Source: Cyanoderma ruficeps
Lineage: Eukaryota; Chordata; Aves; Passeriformes; Timaliidae
Length of the DNA: 64,000 nt
Assembly (NCBI GenBank): GCA_008694505.1
Contig: VZDJ01007753.1
Span: 24,176,639-24,240,638 of the forward strand
Reading direction: 5' to 3'
A program made the position numbers and the translations under genes. Below the pieces are notes generated by a model. The model ran no database searches, was not told the origin of the DNA, and saw only the letters and a list, made by a program, of their open reading frames with translations. This document shows positions 1-13,100 of the stretch, piece after piece. Position 1 is the first letter of the stretch. Each line of letters starts with the position of its first letter.

Positions 1-80
1 GGAGAGATGCTCCAGCCCTCTCATCATGGTCATGGCCCTCCTTTTGGTCCATTCTAGAAGGTCCACATTTTTCTTGTGAA
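1..80 (-). mobile_element. CR1 LINE fragment, cut by window edge
   Basis: The first 80 bases read like the reverse complement of the CR1 3' region: gagatgctccagccct, a run about 'ggccctcc', and 'ccacatttttcttgtg' match the order seen in minus-strand avian CR1 copies. The element continues off the left edge, so its tail (or lack of one) cannot be judged. Strand and family are recognised by eye only. Confidence 0.6.
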
Positions 81-3000
81 AGAATTATTTCAAGTCATAA
101 ATATAGTATAAATGAAGTCCAGAAATAATCACTCAAATATTTTTAATAAGTCCTACATATGAAATAATGTGGGAAAAAATAGACAATACATTAATTTTTT
201 TTTTCTTTATCTGACAGGGCCACAGTCTCTCAGAGTAAAGAGAAGTCATAAGTGCCATATATATTTAATGCAGTAAGGCTTTAGAGCTACTTTCATTTAA
301 AATTCTTATAAGAGTCACTATGTAAATAGAAGGTAATAAATGAGATTCCCAAAGGCTATATTCACATGCTGAGAAATGTTAAAAACCACAGTTGTTATTT
401 ACATTTTTTGTTGTAACACCTAATTTGTGATTCCTGCTTGCCTGAAGACTCTAAAAGCATTAGGCTTTTTTCACACTGGAACAGTTAGTCTGGGAAGTAC
501 ACCACATATCATATTGCTAAAGTGTATACAGTATATATAAATACTTCTACACATAGAATAGAATATCAATATACAAAAATAAATATAGTCCAATTACCTT
601 ACCAGTTCAGGGCTGACAAGTCAAAGCATATTTTTAAGAGATTGTCAAAATGCCTCTTAAAAACTGACAGGCTTGAGGGCTCAGTCACCTCTCCAAAAAA
701 CCTGCTTGACCACACTCTCAGTAGAGATATTTTTCCTAATGTTATCTGATCCTTCTCTGAATGCAGCTTTCAACCATTCCCAGGGTTTATAAATTCCATG
801 AAGAAGAACAGAAATCAGCTTTGCTTGAGTTCTAGGTCTAAGAAATCTCAATTCTACTCCATACCGATTTATTCTATCCTGTTATTATCCAAAAATTATT
901 TCTTGATAATTTTTTTCCTGTTTGGATTTTGTTCCCTCTCCAGAGATGGAGCCTGAGGCAAATAACTATAGCTATTAAATGGATGAAGTTCAGGCAAAAT
1001 AATTTTCATCCACTTGAAAGTTGGTAATGAATGTGAAATCTTAAAAAAGGAGGATTTGGAAAATGTGCTTAAAACACATATAAAATCCTGGCTTAGAGGA
1101 AAAAAATCTATTTTTCTCAGAAGAGTTCTCTGAGACAGGAGAAGTAGAATCTGAGGACATTAGTTATTTCTTAATTGTGTCTGCTTTGCAGTACTTAGAA
1201 AAGCTGATGCAGTGGTATAACAGTAATGACATTTTATCTATTATGACAGTGTGAATAACCAGTAGGCTGGTCAGTAAAATATTGTGGAACTAATTTTGCT
1301 TTTAGACAATTACATAAGCTATAAAATTGCTTTTTGAAAAGCATAATTCTATCCATGTCTGTTCTCTGCTGTGAAACAATATTTTCTATATATTGATTCT
1401 ACATTGCTCACGCCTCATCTGATGAAAAGAGACAACATAAGATGCTTGCTGAAGGGCACCATTGACTGCATATTTTATTTCCACAAAATGTAGTGGCTGC
1501 AGATACTTATACAACATTGGTATGAATTTTTATGTGCAGACACTGACTCACAGAAATACATTTTGTATCAGGCCATTTGTAAAAACCATCAATTCTGAAA
1601 GAGTTTGTCTCAGATTATTTTACAGATTTGCATGCCATCACATTGTTTTGTGTATGTATAGTGGTCTCTCATAAACCCTTCTGAAATGGTAACAGACCAT
1701 CTAAACAGCCTAACTTGTCTCAATTTTAGATTTAAAAAAAACACTTGGAACAAGGCAATTTTCCTTTAATTTGAAAACAGAGGAACCAAAGCAGATTTTA
1801 TTGAAAAATGTGAAGGTAACACCTCTCGATCTCTCTGGGCAGCATTCCAGTGAAGTCATAAAATTAGTTTCTTACTACTTCCAAAAGGTTGTGGAACAAA
1901 CTCAGGGAAGAAGCTTTCCTGACTAAACTCATAGAACTAGTGTGGTCAAATATTACTGTAGACGTGTTAATGAGACTTAGCATTCAGTACATGCAGTAAA
2001 TCCTCATTCCCTGGAATGAAGCAATTAATGAAATGAAACTTTATAACATGGAACTTTATTATCTTGACTTTGTAATAGCACAACTTTTTTCAGAAATTAT
2101 GTGTTTATTAATTGTATGGTCAATTTTATGGTCTAAATTGTATGATCTGGGGTGGACTGAGAAGATATATTCTCTTGAATGAGTACTAGCTTTAAATCCA
2201 TAAAATTTAGGGAACTTATGGCTTTTCTGCCATATGACATATGACATATGACTTTTGCTTTTCTGCCTTCATATAAGACTTTCTACAACAGAAGTAACAA
2301 TTGGAGACCTGTTTTAATGTGTTGAAAGTGTTTTAATAGAGGTTTTTTCTTCTACAGAAGAAGAAAGTGAGCCCAGAAATAAATGCTTTTGCAGTAAATT
2401 TATCTTTGGATTTTTTGTTTTATTGCTAAATGCCTTGGTTGTATAGTTCTTGGCATCTTTTTCTGTTATGAATATCCCTACACTCATTTCTATCCTTTTT
2501 AATGATCCATTCCAGCTTAAAACATAATCAGCATTAAACCAGCTGTGCAACCTTGAAAGAACACCATTTCAGTAATACATTGATAAAAACAGAGCAAGCA
2601 AGCTATTAATTTTAATAGAAGCCCTCCCTTCTGGCCATAGCCTGGACACCATTTCAGAGCCATATCCATTTATCGTGAAGTACCATCCCTGGTGCACTCA
2701 TTATAGGAATAGATTCCATTCACTCTCTGACACTGTGACTAGCTAGATGATTATCCTGGGCCAGTAAGGTCACCTTTGAGGTGAATGTTCTCTGTTAATG
2801 CAGTGAAACAACTTCTGGAAACACTCATCAGTAGCAGAAGAAAAAGTATGTGGTAAATAATGAAGCTTAATACAATTTCAAATTTTTTTTTGTCAAGAAG
2901 AATCTGCATAGAGACTCTTGGAATTTAATTCTGCAAGAGTCTTAATCAGTCCTTCCTGTCTATCAGACCATCAGTTATGAGTCCTGGCCAGAAGATTTAA

Positions 3001-4019
3001 CTGCTAAAATGTCAGAAATTAAAAACTGCATGTCTCCCAATCTCCTAAGATGCCAGGATATAAAAGAGAAGTCTTAAATTAAATACCAGGATGTAGACTT
3101 GAATTCTTCTATGACACTTTAAAAATCTGTATCAATAAGTGCTGTTATTTAGCAGGCTAAACCTAGTGAAGTTGCATTAAGAACAAGAAGAATTTTTAAA
3201 AAAATATAGCATTTTTCTATTTGTTGGACACAAATACAGACTATTCAGGTGGAAGCTTCACTGATCTCAAGTTCATGTTCCTTACCAGAGTGACTTACCA
3301 GATATGTGCATAAAGAAGTGATGTTAGAGGCACTGGTATAATCATAATTTCCCTTACTACCATCTACAATCACTATACTGGTGCCACAAGCAGTATGCAC
3401 TGTGAATTCTCTGAAGTTAGTAACCTGCCAGGCCTGTTATACTTCACCCAAGAGTTTATCCAGTCATGATCATGACACTTTACTCTTCACTCTGGCAAGC
3501 AGTAAAGTTAGATAAAGCAGTGTTGATAGGTTTACAGTCTGAACTTGGTTTGCTTCATATGGTGGAAATGCTGTAATGCTCTTATTTAGGGAGAAACACC
3601 TTTAATTCTGAATATTCTGCAGCCATGAAAAAGCATGCATGTACTCACTCACTATAACTATTATACAAATACTTTATATGATCTATAGGTCAATGCATTC
3701 ATAAAGTGCATTAACTTATATATACCAGTATATGTTCATTTTTATAAAATCAAGCATATACAAATTAGAGCAGATGCCAGAAATATTAAAGAATTTAATG
3801 TTAAAATAATATCACAGCTACTCATATCACCTCGTACAAACTTTTCTCAGTGAGATGATTTTAAGCACTCTAGGTATTTTAGATACACATTTTTTGTTAA
3901 TTTTATTACAAGCTCTCTGGTTAAATCCCATAGCATATTTTGAAGATAATCTTCAGATAATCCTTCTGTTACAGTCAGAACATAAACAGAGAAAGTAGAA
4001 ACTTTAAGAGAAGAGATTC
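81..4019. other. AT-rich DNA without recognised gene or element
   Basis: About 3.9 kb of AT-rich sequence. Open frames are short (up to 83 codons), lack recognisable domains and look like chance. A small tandem repeat lies at 2232-2252. I see no LTR, LINE tail, tRNA or splice-flanked coding stretch here. Old diverged repeats cannot be excluded by eye. Confidence 0.6.
2232..2252 (+). repeat. three perfect copies of a 7-bp unit (atatgac)
   Basis: The unit atatgac is repeated three times without mismatch at 2232-2238, 2239-2245 and 2246-2252. The array is bracketed by an 11-bp direct repeat (gcttttctgcc) at 2221-2231 and 2257-2267, giving a 36-bp period. This is the shape expected of replication slippage; no function is implied. 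Confidence 0.85.
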
Positions 4020-5150
4020 TGTGAAGAAATGTCCTGAGCAGGGGCCAGGAGTTGAGCCCTTTCCTCCAAGTGTCCTTGGGTGTCCTGCACATGGCCACAA
4101 GTTGGAACAGGTGATCCTCTTTGGTCCCTCCCAGTTCAGAAGATTGAGGATTCTAAGAAGGGGCAGGGGCATGTTGGTCTCTTTTCAGGAATGGTCAGAT
4201 CAAAAAGAACTGATTCTGAATAAGGGCCATGAACAGACTGAGAGCCTGTGGGTAAAAATCGAGGACAGGAGCAACAAGGGATGCCTCGTGTTTGGTGTCA
4301 GTCACAGCCTGTCTGATCCTCTTTCAACTACAGGAATCATGGTGCTCACAGGCTATCGTCCCAATGGGGGATTGCAACCACCCGGATAGCTGCTGGTAAA
4401 GCAATACAGTAGACTGTAGGCAATTCAGGAGACTCCTGGAATGCATCTGAAACTCCTGGTCCAGGTATTGGAGAAACTATCCCAGAGAACAAGAGTTACT
4501 GATCGTTGAGCTTATCAGTGTGAATGAGCTCATTAGAAAGATCAGAGACAGCCTTGGCTGTATCAACCACGACATGCTTGAGTCTGTGATCTGGAAGAAC
4601 CTTGGCTGGACAAAGAACAAAGTCAGAACCGTGAAATTTGGAAGAGCAAGTCCTAGCTGTTGAAGGACAATGAAATCTCCTGTGAAACTGTCCTTATAGA
4701 CAGAGAGGCCCACCAGAGTTGGCAGCTCTTTAAGGCCACTTTTCTTAGAGTAAGTAGTCTCCATCCTGATGGGTAGGAAATCAAGCAGTGCAGTCTGGAA
4801 ACCAGTATGGCTAAGAAGGGATCTGCTCCTCAAACTGAACAGTAAGAAATACTGTCAATGGAAGCAGGGAGAGGTGACCTGGAGAGAATAGAGGAATGTA
4901 GTCTGGATGTGTAATGATGGGATAAGGAAAGGCAAGGCACAGATGGAATGGATCTTGACAAAGAACATGAAGAATAATAAGGAGGGATTCTATAAATATA
5001 TAGTTGAGAAAAGAAAGATCAGGAATAAGAAACTGATAAATGAGAAGAGAGAACTGGTGGTAACAGACATGGAGAGGGCTGAAGTACTTAATTTGTTATT
5101 TGCCTCAGACTTTGTGCTTCCATGCAGCTTGATCTCATCTGTTAACAGAT
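4020..5150 (+). mobile_element. CR1 LINE ORF2 fragment (endonuclease to linker), broken
   Basis: A plus-strand fragment of CR1 ORF2, the protein carrying an apurinic-like endonuclease and a reverse transcriptase. Read across several frames it shows CR1-like blocks in order: FRRLRILRRGRG near 4140, NKGHEQTESLWVKI near 4220-4265, QAIVPMGDCNHPDSCW near 4345-4390 (GDCN at 4367-4378 stands where the catalytic GDFN normally is), QFRRLLEC near 4420, RDSLGCINHDMLE near 4545-4580, and NKEGFYKYIVEKRKI followed by MERAEVLNLLFASDF near 4980-5115. Frame changes and stops between blocks show it is dead. The reverse-transcriptase part that should follow is absent; an antisense ERV piece starts soon after. 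The 5' boundary is approximate. Confidence 0.85.
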
Positions 5151-5249
5151 TTCTGTAAAAAGAAAAGTGAAATTTCAGCCTACTACACACCAATTATTAA
5201 AAAGAAGTAACAACCCAGTAAGTGTTGATTCAGTTCCTGTGTCTACTAC

Positions 5250-5366
5250 TAAAGTAACCAAAAAGTTAAAAGGGCCTCCAGGCAGAGTCTGTCTGTGTCC
5301 TGTCTGTTGCACATCTGTCTGTTTCCTGTGAGCTTTCTCATGCAAGTCTATTGCCAGTTGTGCCAC
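5250..5366 (-). pseudogene. possible retroviral integrase-core scrap
   Basis: A minus-strand frame (63 codons, 5175-5366) includes DLHEKAHR and then FNFLVTLVVDTGT. The second block resembles the first strand and catalytic aspartate of DDE integrase cores, preceded by a histidine-containing stretch as in the zinc-binding domain. The match is short, and only about 130 bp separate it from the RT end, so RNase H would have to be deleted. Position and strand fit the ERV call, but it could be chance. Confidence 0.35.
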
Positions 5367-5489
5367 TCTGAACTGGTTCCTTCAGTGAGGCTGTGCTGGC
5401 ATTATTCCTGGAAAAAGAAAACTGCAAGTCTCAAAAGGATTGATCCCTGGACAGGTCACCTCCTAGTGGCTCAAATGGTTTTACAACTT

Positions 5490-5915
5490 GGACTTTACAT
5501 TTCTCAGGTGGACTCTGAAATTCTAGTTCATTAAATGCTTGCACACTGCTGTTGTTACTTCCCCTACCTTTTCAGAGTATCCCTGGCTAATTTCATGTCC
5601 AGAGAGAGTGAGAATACTTGTAGAAGTTCACCTGTGCTGTGGGGCATAAATGTTTATGCCTCTGAGGGCATCTGTTAAGTATTGTTCTCCCTTCCAGATA
5701 AGCACCAATTGAGCATTGTCATGTTTCCAGCTTGGAATAATAAAAGATATATCTTTTACATCTACAGTTGCTGCTATCTGAGTTTGAGTTACCAGTTCCA
5801 GAAAATTTAGCACAGCAGTGGTTAAAGGTGCAGCATTATCATTCAATTGCCTGCAATAAACTGGCCAGATAAGAAAATTAGAAAGGGAATGTGAAACCAC
5901 CCTGACAATGTCCAA
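5490..5915 (-). pseudogene. pol: retroviral reverse-transcriptase core, broken
   Basis: The 95-codon minus-strand frame at 5628-5915 contains, in family order, RVVSHSLSNFLIWPV (residues 5-19), YCRQLNDNAAPLT (20-32), VDVKDISFIIP (51-61, bp 5765-5733) and WKGEQY (74-79). VDVKD sits where retroviral RTs have the first catalytic aspartate of the palm; here it looks retained. A short deletion joins IWPV directly to the RQLN block. After a frame break, PPEKC (bp 5511-5497) marks the position that follows the YxDD motif in related enzymes; I could not find the YxDD motif itself. The frame is interrupted, so no active product is expected. Confidence 0.75.
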
Positions 5916-6944
5916 GTACGGGTGCTTGTATTGTGGCTGTTAGGTTTGTGATGTTGGGTGCTGCAGCTCTTAGTGGAGCCAAATCATCTGTAACTTCAGA
6001 AAATCCATTTTCTGCTGCAGCAAAAATTCAGCACTGTGATACACCAGCAATTCTTTATTTAGAGACGGTAAGTGCTGCTCAGAGCAAGTGCACTGCAGTT
6101 TCTGGATTTCTTTTAGGGTTAAGATTAGCAGACATCTGCTTCTCACCCTGGAGCCATAAATTAACCTTATCAGTTTGGCAGATAACACTTGCTCTACTTA
6201 CTCCAATGATTTTAACTCTTTGCCATCTGGGTAGTACACTCATCTTCCCGGCATGCCACTGCATTAATACCGACCGGATATCAGTGTCAACCGATTTGCG
6301 GCCAAACTTTGATATCTTGGTAGCTGCATATTGGCACTGTTTTAATAGCAGTTTCCTGACCTAGACAATCATCTGTGGTTTTAGTTTTAATTACAGGGTT
6401 GTAATGTTACTTCCTCATTATCAGATGTCAGTGCAAACTTCCTCATTTACAGATGTTAATGCAAATGCTACATCTTGCTCTTTATCAGAACAACAGATAT
6501 GTTCACCTTCTCCAAAATTCTTCACTGGACACAAAAAATCTGAGTTATAAGACCATGTTTCTGAAAATGTTACAAACGTGTTCCATATCCTGCAGTTCTT
6601 CCTGTAAGATTCTTTCATGCACATCCCAAAGCTCTGCCTGGAGCATTCCGGGGCAATCACACTGCCTGCAGCCTCTTCTCCTTTTCCTCATTTAAATAGT
6701 AGTATGATTCTTTCACCAAATCTTGCAAAATTAGTAATATTTTATCTTCAGATTCCTGAGTAACTAATCTCTCCTTTTGTGTTGCTTTAAGGGCAGCAAC
6801 TAAAAAGCATCCTCTTTCAGATCACAAACTAGTTGCATATTCTATGCTTATCTCAAATTCCCACTGTGTTGGCTTATCTTATGTCACTTTCCTTCTGTGA
6901 CCTTGACAGTGTTTTGAGACAGGAAACTGTATTCTTAAAGTCCT

Positions 6945-7115
6945 TACAACACTGCAGCAGGTTGCCCAAAGGTGTGGGTGGACCATGCTTAGAAGTGTTG
7001 AAGTGCAGTTGGGATGGAGCCCTGAGGAATATGATCCACTGAGTGGTGTCCCTGCCCGTGATGGGTGGGGTTAGAACTAGATGAACTTAAGGTCCCTCCT
7101 GACCTAAGTCACCCT
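6945..7115 (+). mobile_element. CR1 LINE 3' end
   Basis: The stretch beginning gcagcaggttgcccaaagg and running through a diverged 'ggggttagaactagatgaac' to 'aaggtccctcctgacctaag' is the untranslated 3' end of a plus-strand CR1 copy. It lacks clear terminal octamers, so the tail is eroded. It has the same strand as the CR1 ORF2 piece at 4.0-5.15 kb and could be the far end of that copy, but more than 1.5 kb of CR1 consensus would then be missing. Confidence 0.8.
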
Positions 7116-10100
7116 AAAATGAAATTAGATAGGAATAAAATGTTTTACTTTGTCATGTTTGTTAAAATCTACTCATGAGCACCCATTTCTAAGAGAAGAG
7201 CAAGAAAAACCTGTACTGGTTTTATAAATTTTTGCAATTTTAGACGTATGTTGCAATTCTATTTATTTACAGACTAACTAAAAAAGATTTTTTCCTCCTG
7301 CAAAAGTAACTAAGAAGAAAATTCTGACCCTTATAACTCTCCTGTAAATTCCTGAATTAATAAACAACACCTTTTCATCCTGAAATTCTTGGGTACCTTG
7401 AATTCAGGCTATATATGTAGCCAGAGGAGTTAGGAAAAAACCACAATACTCTGATAAAAGTTGACAGGGATCTATAAAGTAAGTGGTTTTGAATACATTA
7501 AGGATTTTGATGCTGTAACTGTTTGCTGAATCAAATCATGTGCAAAATACAACAGTGAATACTTTTTTATAAACCCCACAAATATTAAATAGATACTTTT
7601 CCCATGCATTTGGTACTACTGCCTTTTCCTGCCTCTTTCCCCACTTCATAAAGAACATTACTCTCCCCAAGGCTGTGTAATTGACCTCATAGAGTGCTCA
7701 AATTCAATTCTGATCCTTAAAGCATTTTGGAATAGCTCATTTTCAAATCACCGGATGCAATGTTGGCCTCAGCTAGGCTGACATAGAAATGCAGGGATTT
7801 CTTATGACTCGTTTTGATTTGATCTGTTTATGAGCTGTAATGAAATGGCTGCTAAGATAAACAATGTCCTCAGGATGAAAACTGTAAGCAACTAGAGCAG
7901 CTATCTTCCTAGACAAACACCAGTACACATTTCCTGATGACCTCTACCTTATAATGTTCCTATTATCAGACTAGATTGATACATTACAAGAAAAGTGACA
8001 ACAGAATACATAAAATTCATTGTTCTTGGCACATACCTCTTAATTTCTCTCTCTCAATCCAATGAACTTTAGAGACTGACTGATATCTTTCCTTTTTGCA
8101 CTTGTAGTTACAGTTGTTAGTGCATATGGATCTCATCCTTCCCCTTTTTTGCTAGACATGTCCCCAAAATATTTTACATAAAAAAGGTTGCATCAATTTG
8201 AACAGATCCAATTTTTTTTCTCTACCCCTCAGTGAGCCAAGTAGGTTTTATCCCATTTTATAAAAATATCTAATAGGATGTTGCAAGGGAGAACAAAAAG
8301 CACTGCTGGGAAGGGAAACAACCCCAAAAATCCTCAGCTGTTTTTCAGTACATGTTACCTGCCATCATCCCAACCAATACCCACTGATTGGTGTTACTAG
8401 AGCTTCATGCCGTGTGCTGTGGCTCAGCCTCTGGACTGCATTGAAGTGCTATAATTCCAGAGATTTCTCTTAAGTTTCAGCTGGCCCTTAACTCAAGATT
8501 GGCCCTTATTACCATTAAAAAGTACACCCTTTTTAAATGCTGGAGGCACTTTGCTATATGTCTGACTGATGCCCAAATTTTGCTACAGCTGCACTACTTC
8601 CTTGTCATGACTCATTGCCAGCAAAGCAATAGGCTGTATCAACTTAGTAACACTTTAACAATGCATACTAGCATTTTTGAATTTATTAAATGTGTTCTAA
8701 AATTTAATAAACCACAACCATGAATTTAGAGGTGACTAAAATCTACAGGTTACTGGGGAATTTTTAAGCCTAATGGAAACATATATTTCAAAGTTGTTCT
8801 CACTCTTACATATATTTTTTTTCTCCTTCTTATACTTTTAGGAGAGAGAATAGAAAGTAGAGAAAGAAATCATTCTCTTGAAAAATGCTGTTCCCTATGT
8901 TGGGCACCTCCTCTCACAGCCAAGTTCACCACACTTTCTGTGCTTTTAATAAATATCATAACTTACTTGTTTCTGTCCAGTCATTATGTCGTTTCTGTAA
9001 ACTGTATTTAAGTTGCTGAAAAAGATTTATTTTTCAGCCTCCCATAAGATGGATTGTGCATATAAATGCCTGAACAGTAGCGCTTGAAGAAATATAACAG
9101 CCTCATGTCAAAGTATAGAGACGTCATACATCTACATTATATAACATAGCATAAATTCAAATTTTGTTTGGGTTCTTCTTAGGTACACTTGATTATTGCA
9201 TAATTTTTCTCAGCCATGGAAGTGCCTGCTTTGGGTTTGTGTCTTGAAAATAAAATTAAAACTAAATAAAGAGGAAAACTGCAGGGCACTATTAAAAATG
9301 AATGTTTCAAAAATGGAAAATGTTGATTAAAGATAAAATAGTCGGCAAATTAATTGTCTAGGAGCTGTGCAACCATTTCTAAACTTCATCCATTTAAAGA
9401 AAAAAAGTTTCTAAACTTACTTTTAATTGATTTTACTTACAAAATTTTAATGAATACAGGCAATAAAGAAGAATGAGATTTTAACATTTCTAACAGACAT
9501 TTTGCACTTCCCACATTAGAATAAGGAAAACATTGCATTTCTAATCATTTTTGCTCTTTCAAAATTAGAAGACAATCAAATTCAATTAGTAAAAATTTGA
9601 CAAATGTAAAAAAATGTAAAAGTTGTAAAAAATGTAAAAGACACAAGTGGTAGTTAAAGAATATGCAATAACATTGGTTTCAATATTGAAAATGCTGAGA
9701 AAAAACAATACTATTTTTCAACACTATTGAAAATTATTTCAGTGCTACCATCATAAAAGCAAAATCACTGAACTAAAAGACTGTGTGGACAAGAATATTC
9801 TAAGGACTTCTGGGATAAAATACTTAACTTCATAGATAGAGATTTAGAGGGAAATAATAATTTTTTACTATTTTTTTTCTTTTTTGAGCAAGTAAGATTT
9901 TTTATTTCAAAGAAGGAAACCACTTTAAAACTATATTTTGGTAAATTTCATGCTTATTTGAAAAGAAATTGTTAATTCATTATCCACTAAAAGCCTTAAC
10001 TGTTTCTTAGTAAATGTAATTCTTAGTGAGAATTGTATTCACTTGATCTGTATGGATTCCATCCTTTCATGGGAAACAGATTAGGTATTTCAACACATTG

Positions 10101-13100
10101 GTTTGTCCCACACAGCATTTAAAGATGTAAAATATTTTTGAAAGACAGTCCTAAACTTTGAATTGTACTTTTTTTTATCCAATTTGGATTAAACTCTTAA
10201 CTTCCTGAGGCAGCTCAAAACTTGTGAAAGACCTTCAGCCTTTCTAAACAGAAATTATTTTATATAGTTTTAAGGCAACAGCTCAGTAAAACTTTGCAAC
10301 TATTAACTTGTCTGGCTATAAATAAAAAGCTCTAGCATGAGCTACTCCTTAGTTGCTATCAAGGTTTCTTTTTCTAGCCTTTTCCTTTTGTCAAATATTA
10401 TATCCTTTCATGTTGGTATCTTTCAGGAATAATGTCTCCAGTTTGGTCAATGAATTACTTTGTCCAAACTACTTTGTATCAATTAATGAATAAATAAACT
10501 TTGCAATACATCCCCTGTCTCATATCATACTGAGACCAGAATAAATCATTGTTATGTTTATTAGCACAGCTAATTTCTAATTGAATCTGAAGTATTTGCA
10601 ATTTTTTTTCTTCATCTACATTAGCAGTTGTCAGTACTATTTATCAGGAATTGTTCAGTAAAGCAGATTAATCTTTACCATCCAAGAAAAACCCTAGTCT
10701 AAAAATAACATAGTGTTTCACAGCTATTGAATGTCAAGGTGAGCAAGACTAGTGAACAAAAGAGAATGAAAATGCTGGTAAAACTTCACTACAGGTAGAA
10801 ATCCCTTAGCATTCATAGCATAGATATATGAGAAATTCTCTTGACTGAATCATTGACATGCATGCACTGGAATATTTTAGGCAGTCAACAGTCTTTCCTC
10901 CTTGGCAATGCCACCACACAAATCTACAAGAAGTAACGCTATATCAGGTTACTAGAAAAATAATTGCTGACAATTAATCTGAATATATTAGTACTTTAGA
11001 TAATTAGTTATCCACGTGTGTAATCAACAAGCAAAAATAACTCATTTGCTTTTGATCATGTATGATGTGATCTGATAGGTAACAGGTACTTGCTACCCAA
11101 AGTAATAAATCTATGCCTGTAGATAAGGTCCAGTGGCTGAATTTCCCTTCCTTATTAAAAACAAACACTCCATCAGTCAAATCAATTGAAGCATCACATA
11201 AACATTTTACATTGTTCTTCCATCAAGCATAAGACAGGAATATTTGACTAGCTGAAAGAGACATACATTATTGCAAAGATCCTGATTGAAACTTTGGCCA
11301 TACTGATATCAGTGCGAGTTTTGCCACTGATCACAGTGTGGCTAATATTTCAGCATAACCCAGGATGGCAGGCTGCAGAAAAATGCCAACAAGAATAGCA
11401 AAAGTATAATACCAAACTTTGTAAAAGATGCATCACCCTCAACTACTTGTGATGCACTAAATGTGATACTATAATGATAGCACTTTGCTGTGCTGTTTGC
11501 CATTGTAACTATGGCAAGACAAGGAAACAGCTAACCAGTGCATGTATCCTCAGACATAAGGGACTTGAACAGGTATTTGATTTTCCCTCATGTTACAACC
11601 ATTTCTATTCCTGCTTTTTTTTTTTTTGTCAGCATCATTTTTTTTTATTGTAAAGTGAACTAGATAGTACTTTAATTTTAAATTAAGCCTTTACATATTA
11701 AAGAGGTCACACATTATTTTCAGGATGATTTGCGTATATGTTAACTTTTTTTATGCAAATGTAATTGCCAAACTCAAATTCATTTCTAATGGACCATGTG
11801 TAACATCAGGGTCTCTGCTGTCCACTCAAATGCCATAGAATACATCTGACTTTATAATGAGCCAAACAGTTGTCTCTTCTTAATCTCAAGATAGCCTTCT
11901 GTTAGGTATCTGTTTCCAAATTTTACAACACTATAGTGGAGATTATGTGCTTTCATGGCTAAAATCCAGTTGAAGATGTACTTGCTCTGAATTCTCTCAC
12001 ATTTTGTTAAAATTATTGGCAAGCAGTTGCCTTCATATCCTTTGCAGTGAAAACGTTTGACCTTACAGAGTCCAAATGGCTTATTGCCTAGTTTTGATCT
12101 ACTTTGTACACTAATGGGGAAGAGATCAAAACCAGATGACAGACATCAAGGCAAATGGCCAGTGGCAGAATGGTAGGCCTGTAGGCAGAAAACTAAAATA
12201 AACCTGCCAAGTATTATTTATCTCAAGCAATAACTACCTCAAGCTGACCGCTTTTATGATTAACTTCCAAATGGTTACTGAGAACCACCAACAAAATTTA
12301 TTTTGAAATTTGACAGCTTGAATCTTTATTCCTCTTCTAAAATGAATTATCTTGCATTGATTTTAGACAGCATTGCAGAAGAACCATGTTTGATAGAAGT
12401 ACATAAAGGAAGACCAATCTTGAGAAAATACAAATATGGCTGTATAAAGAATATGGCAATACAAATAAGTAAATTTCCTGTCTTTTTCCTTGGTCAAGGA
12501 CAGTATTAGGCAATTTCAGTTTCATGGAACTTTAATCATGTACGTTGGTAGTGTGTCTGCTGGATTATCCTCTCTAATATAACCTCAAGCAAAAGGATTT
12601 AACTACAGAAAAAGCAAAAGGAAAAGTATTAAAAACTTAATAAGAAAACTTCTTTTTCTTAATAAAAATAAATTAAATTAGACTATGCTTCTGCTCTAGT
12701 TTTATCACGTCTACCAGCAAGCAACTTTTATCCTCAGAATCACAAATAATAGGAGGGTTATACAAAATTAATAGTTTGGTAAACAAATATCATTGTCATA
12801 ATTAATCCACAATATTATCACCACAAATTACATTTTTAATTTAAATATGGTAGCTTGTATTTCTTAGCTGTTCAATACCCCTAAACATGTTCGCACATAC
12901 ATGCTGAAGACTAGAACACCACAGAGTATGGTAAGAGAAACATCAACAAACTGTTCCCTCAATTTTGTTCTTTTGTTAAAAGAAACAAGGAAGAAATCAT
13001 AGCATATAAAACATAACTACATTAGCCTGACCACGGCATCCAAAACCAAAATACCCAGACACTTAGGTGAAATTAAATTTCATAACTGTATTTCAAACTT

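Larger units (their letters stand above)
5200..6830 (-). pseudogene. pol: decayed endogenous retrovirus gag/pol fragment
   Basis: On the minus strand this 1.6-kb stretch has the order of a retrovirus interior: a charged, coiled-coil-like part near 6830-6430 (gag-like, weak), an unassigned part near 6300-5930, a reverse-transcriptase core at about 5915-5490, and an integrase-like scrap near 5366-5250. Numerous stops and frame shifts make it non-functional. The wording of the RT motifs recalls avian class I/III (ERVL-like) elements more than alpharetroviruses, but this is a weak inference. No LTR was seen at either end and the RNase H region appears deleted. It lies antisense between two plus-strand CR1 pieces. 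Confidence 0.7.

Noticed and set aside
5933..6364. 143-codon plus-strand frame
   Set aside because: It is antisense to the ERV remnant; no domain is recognisable and the minus strand explains the openness.
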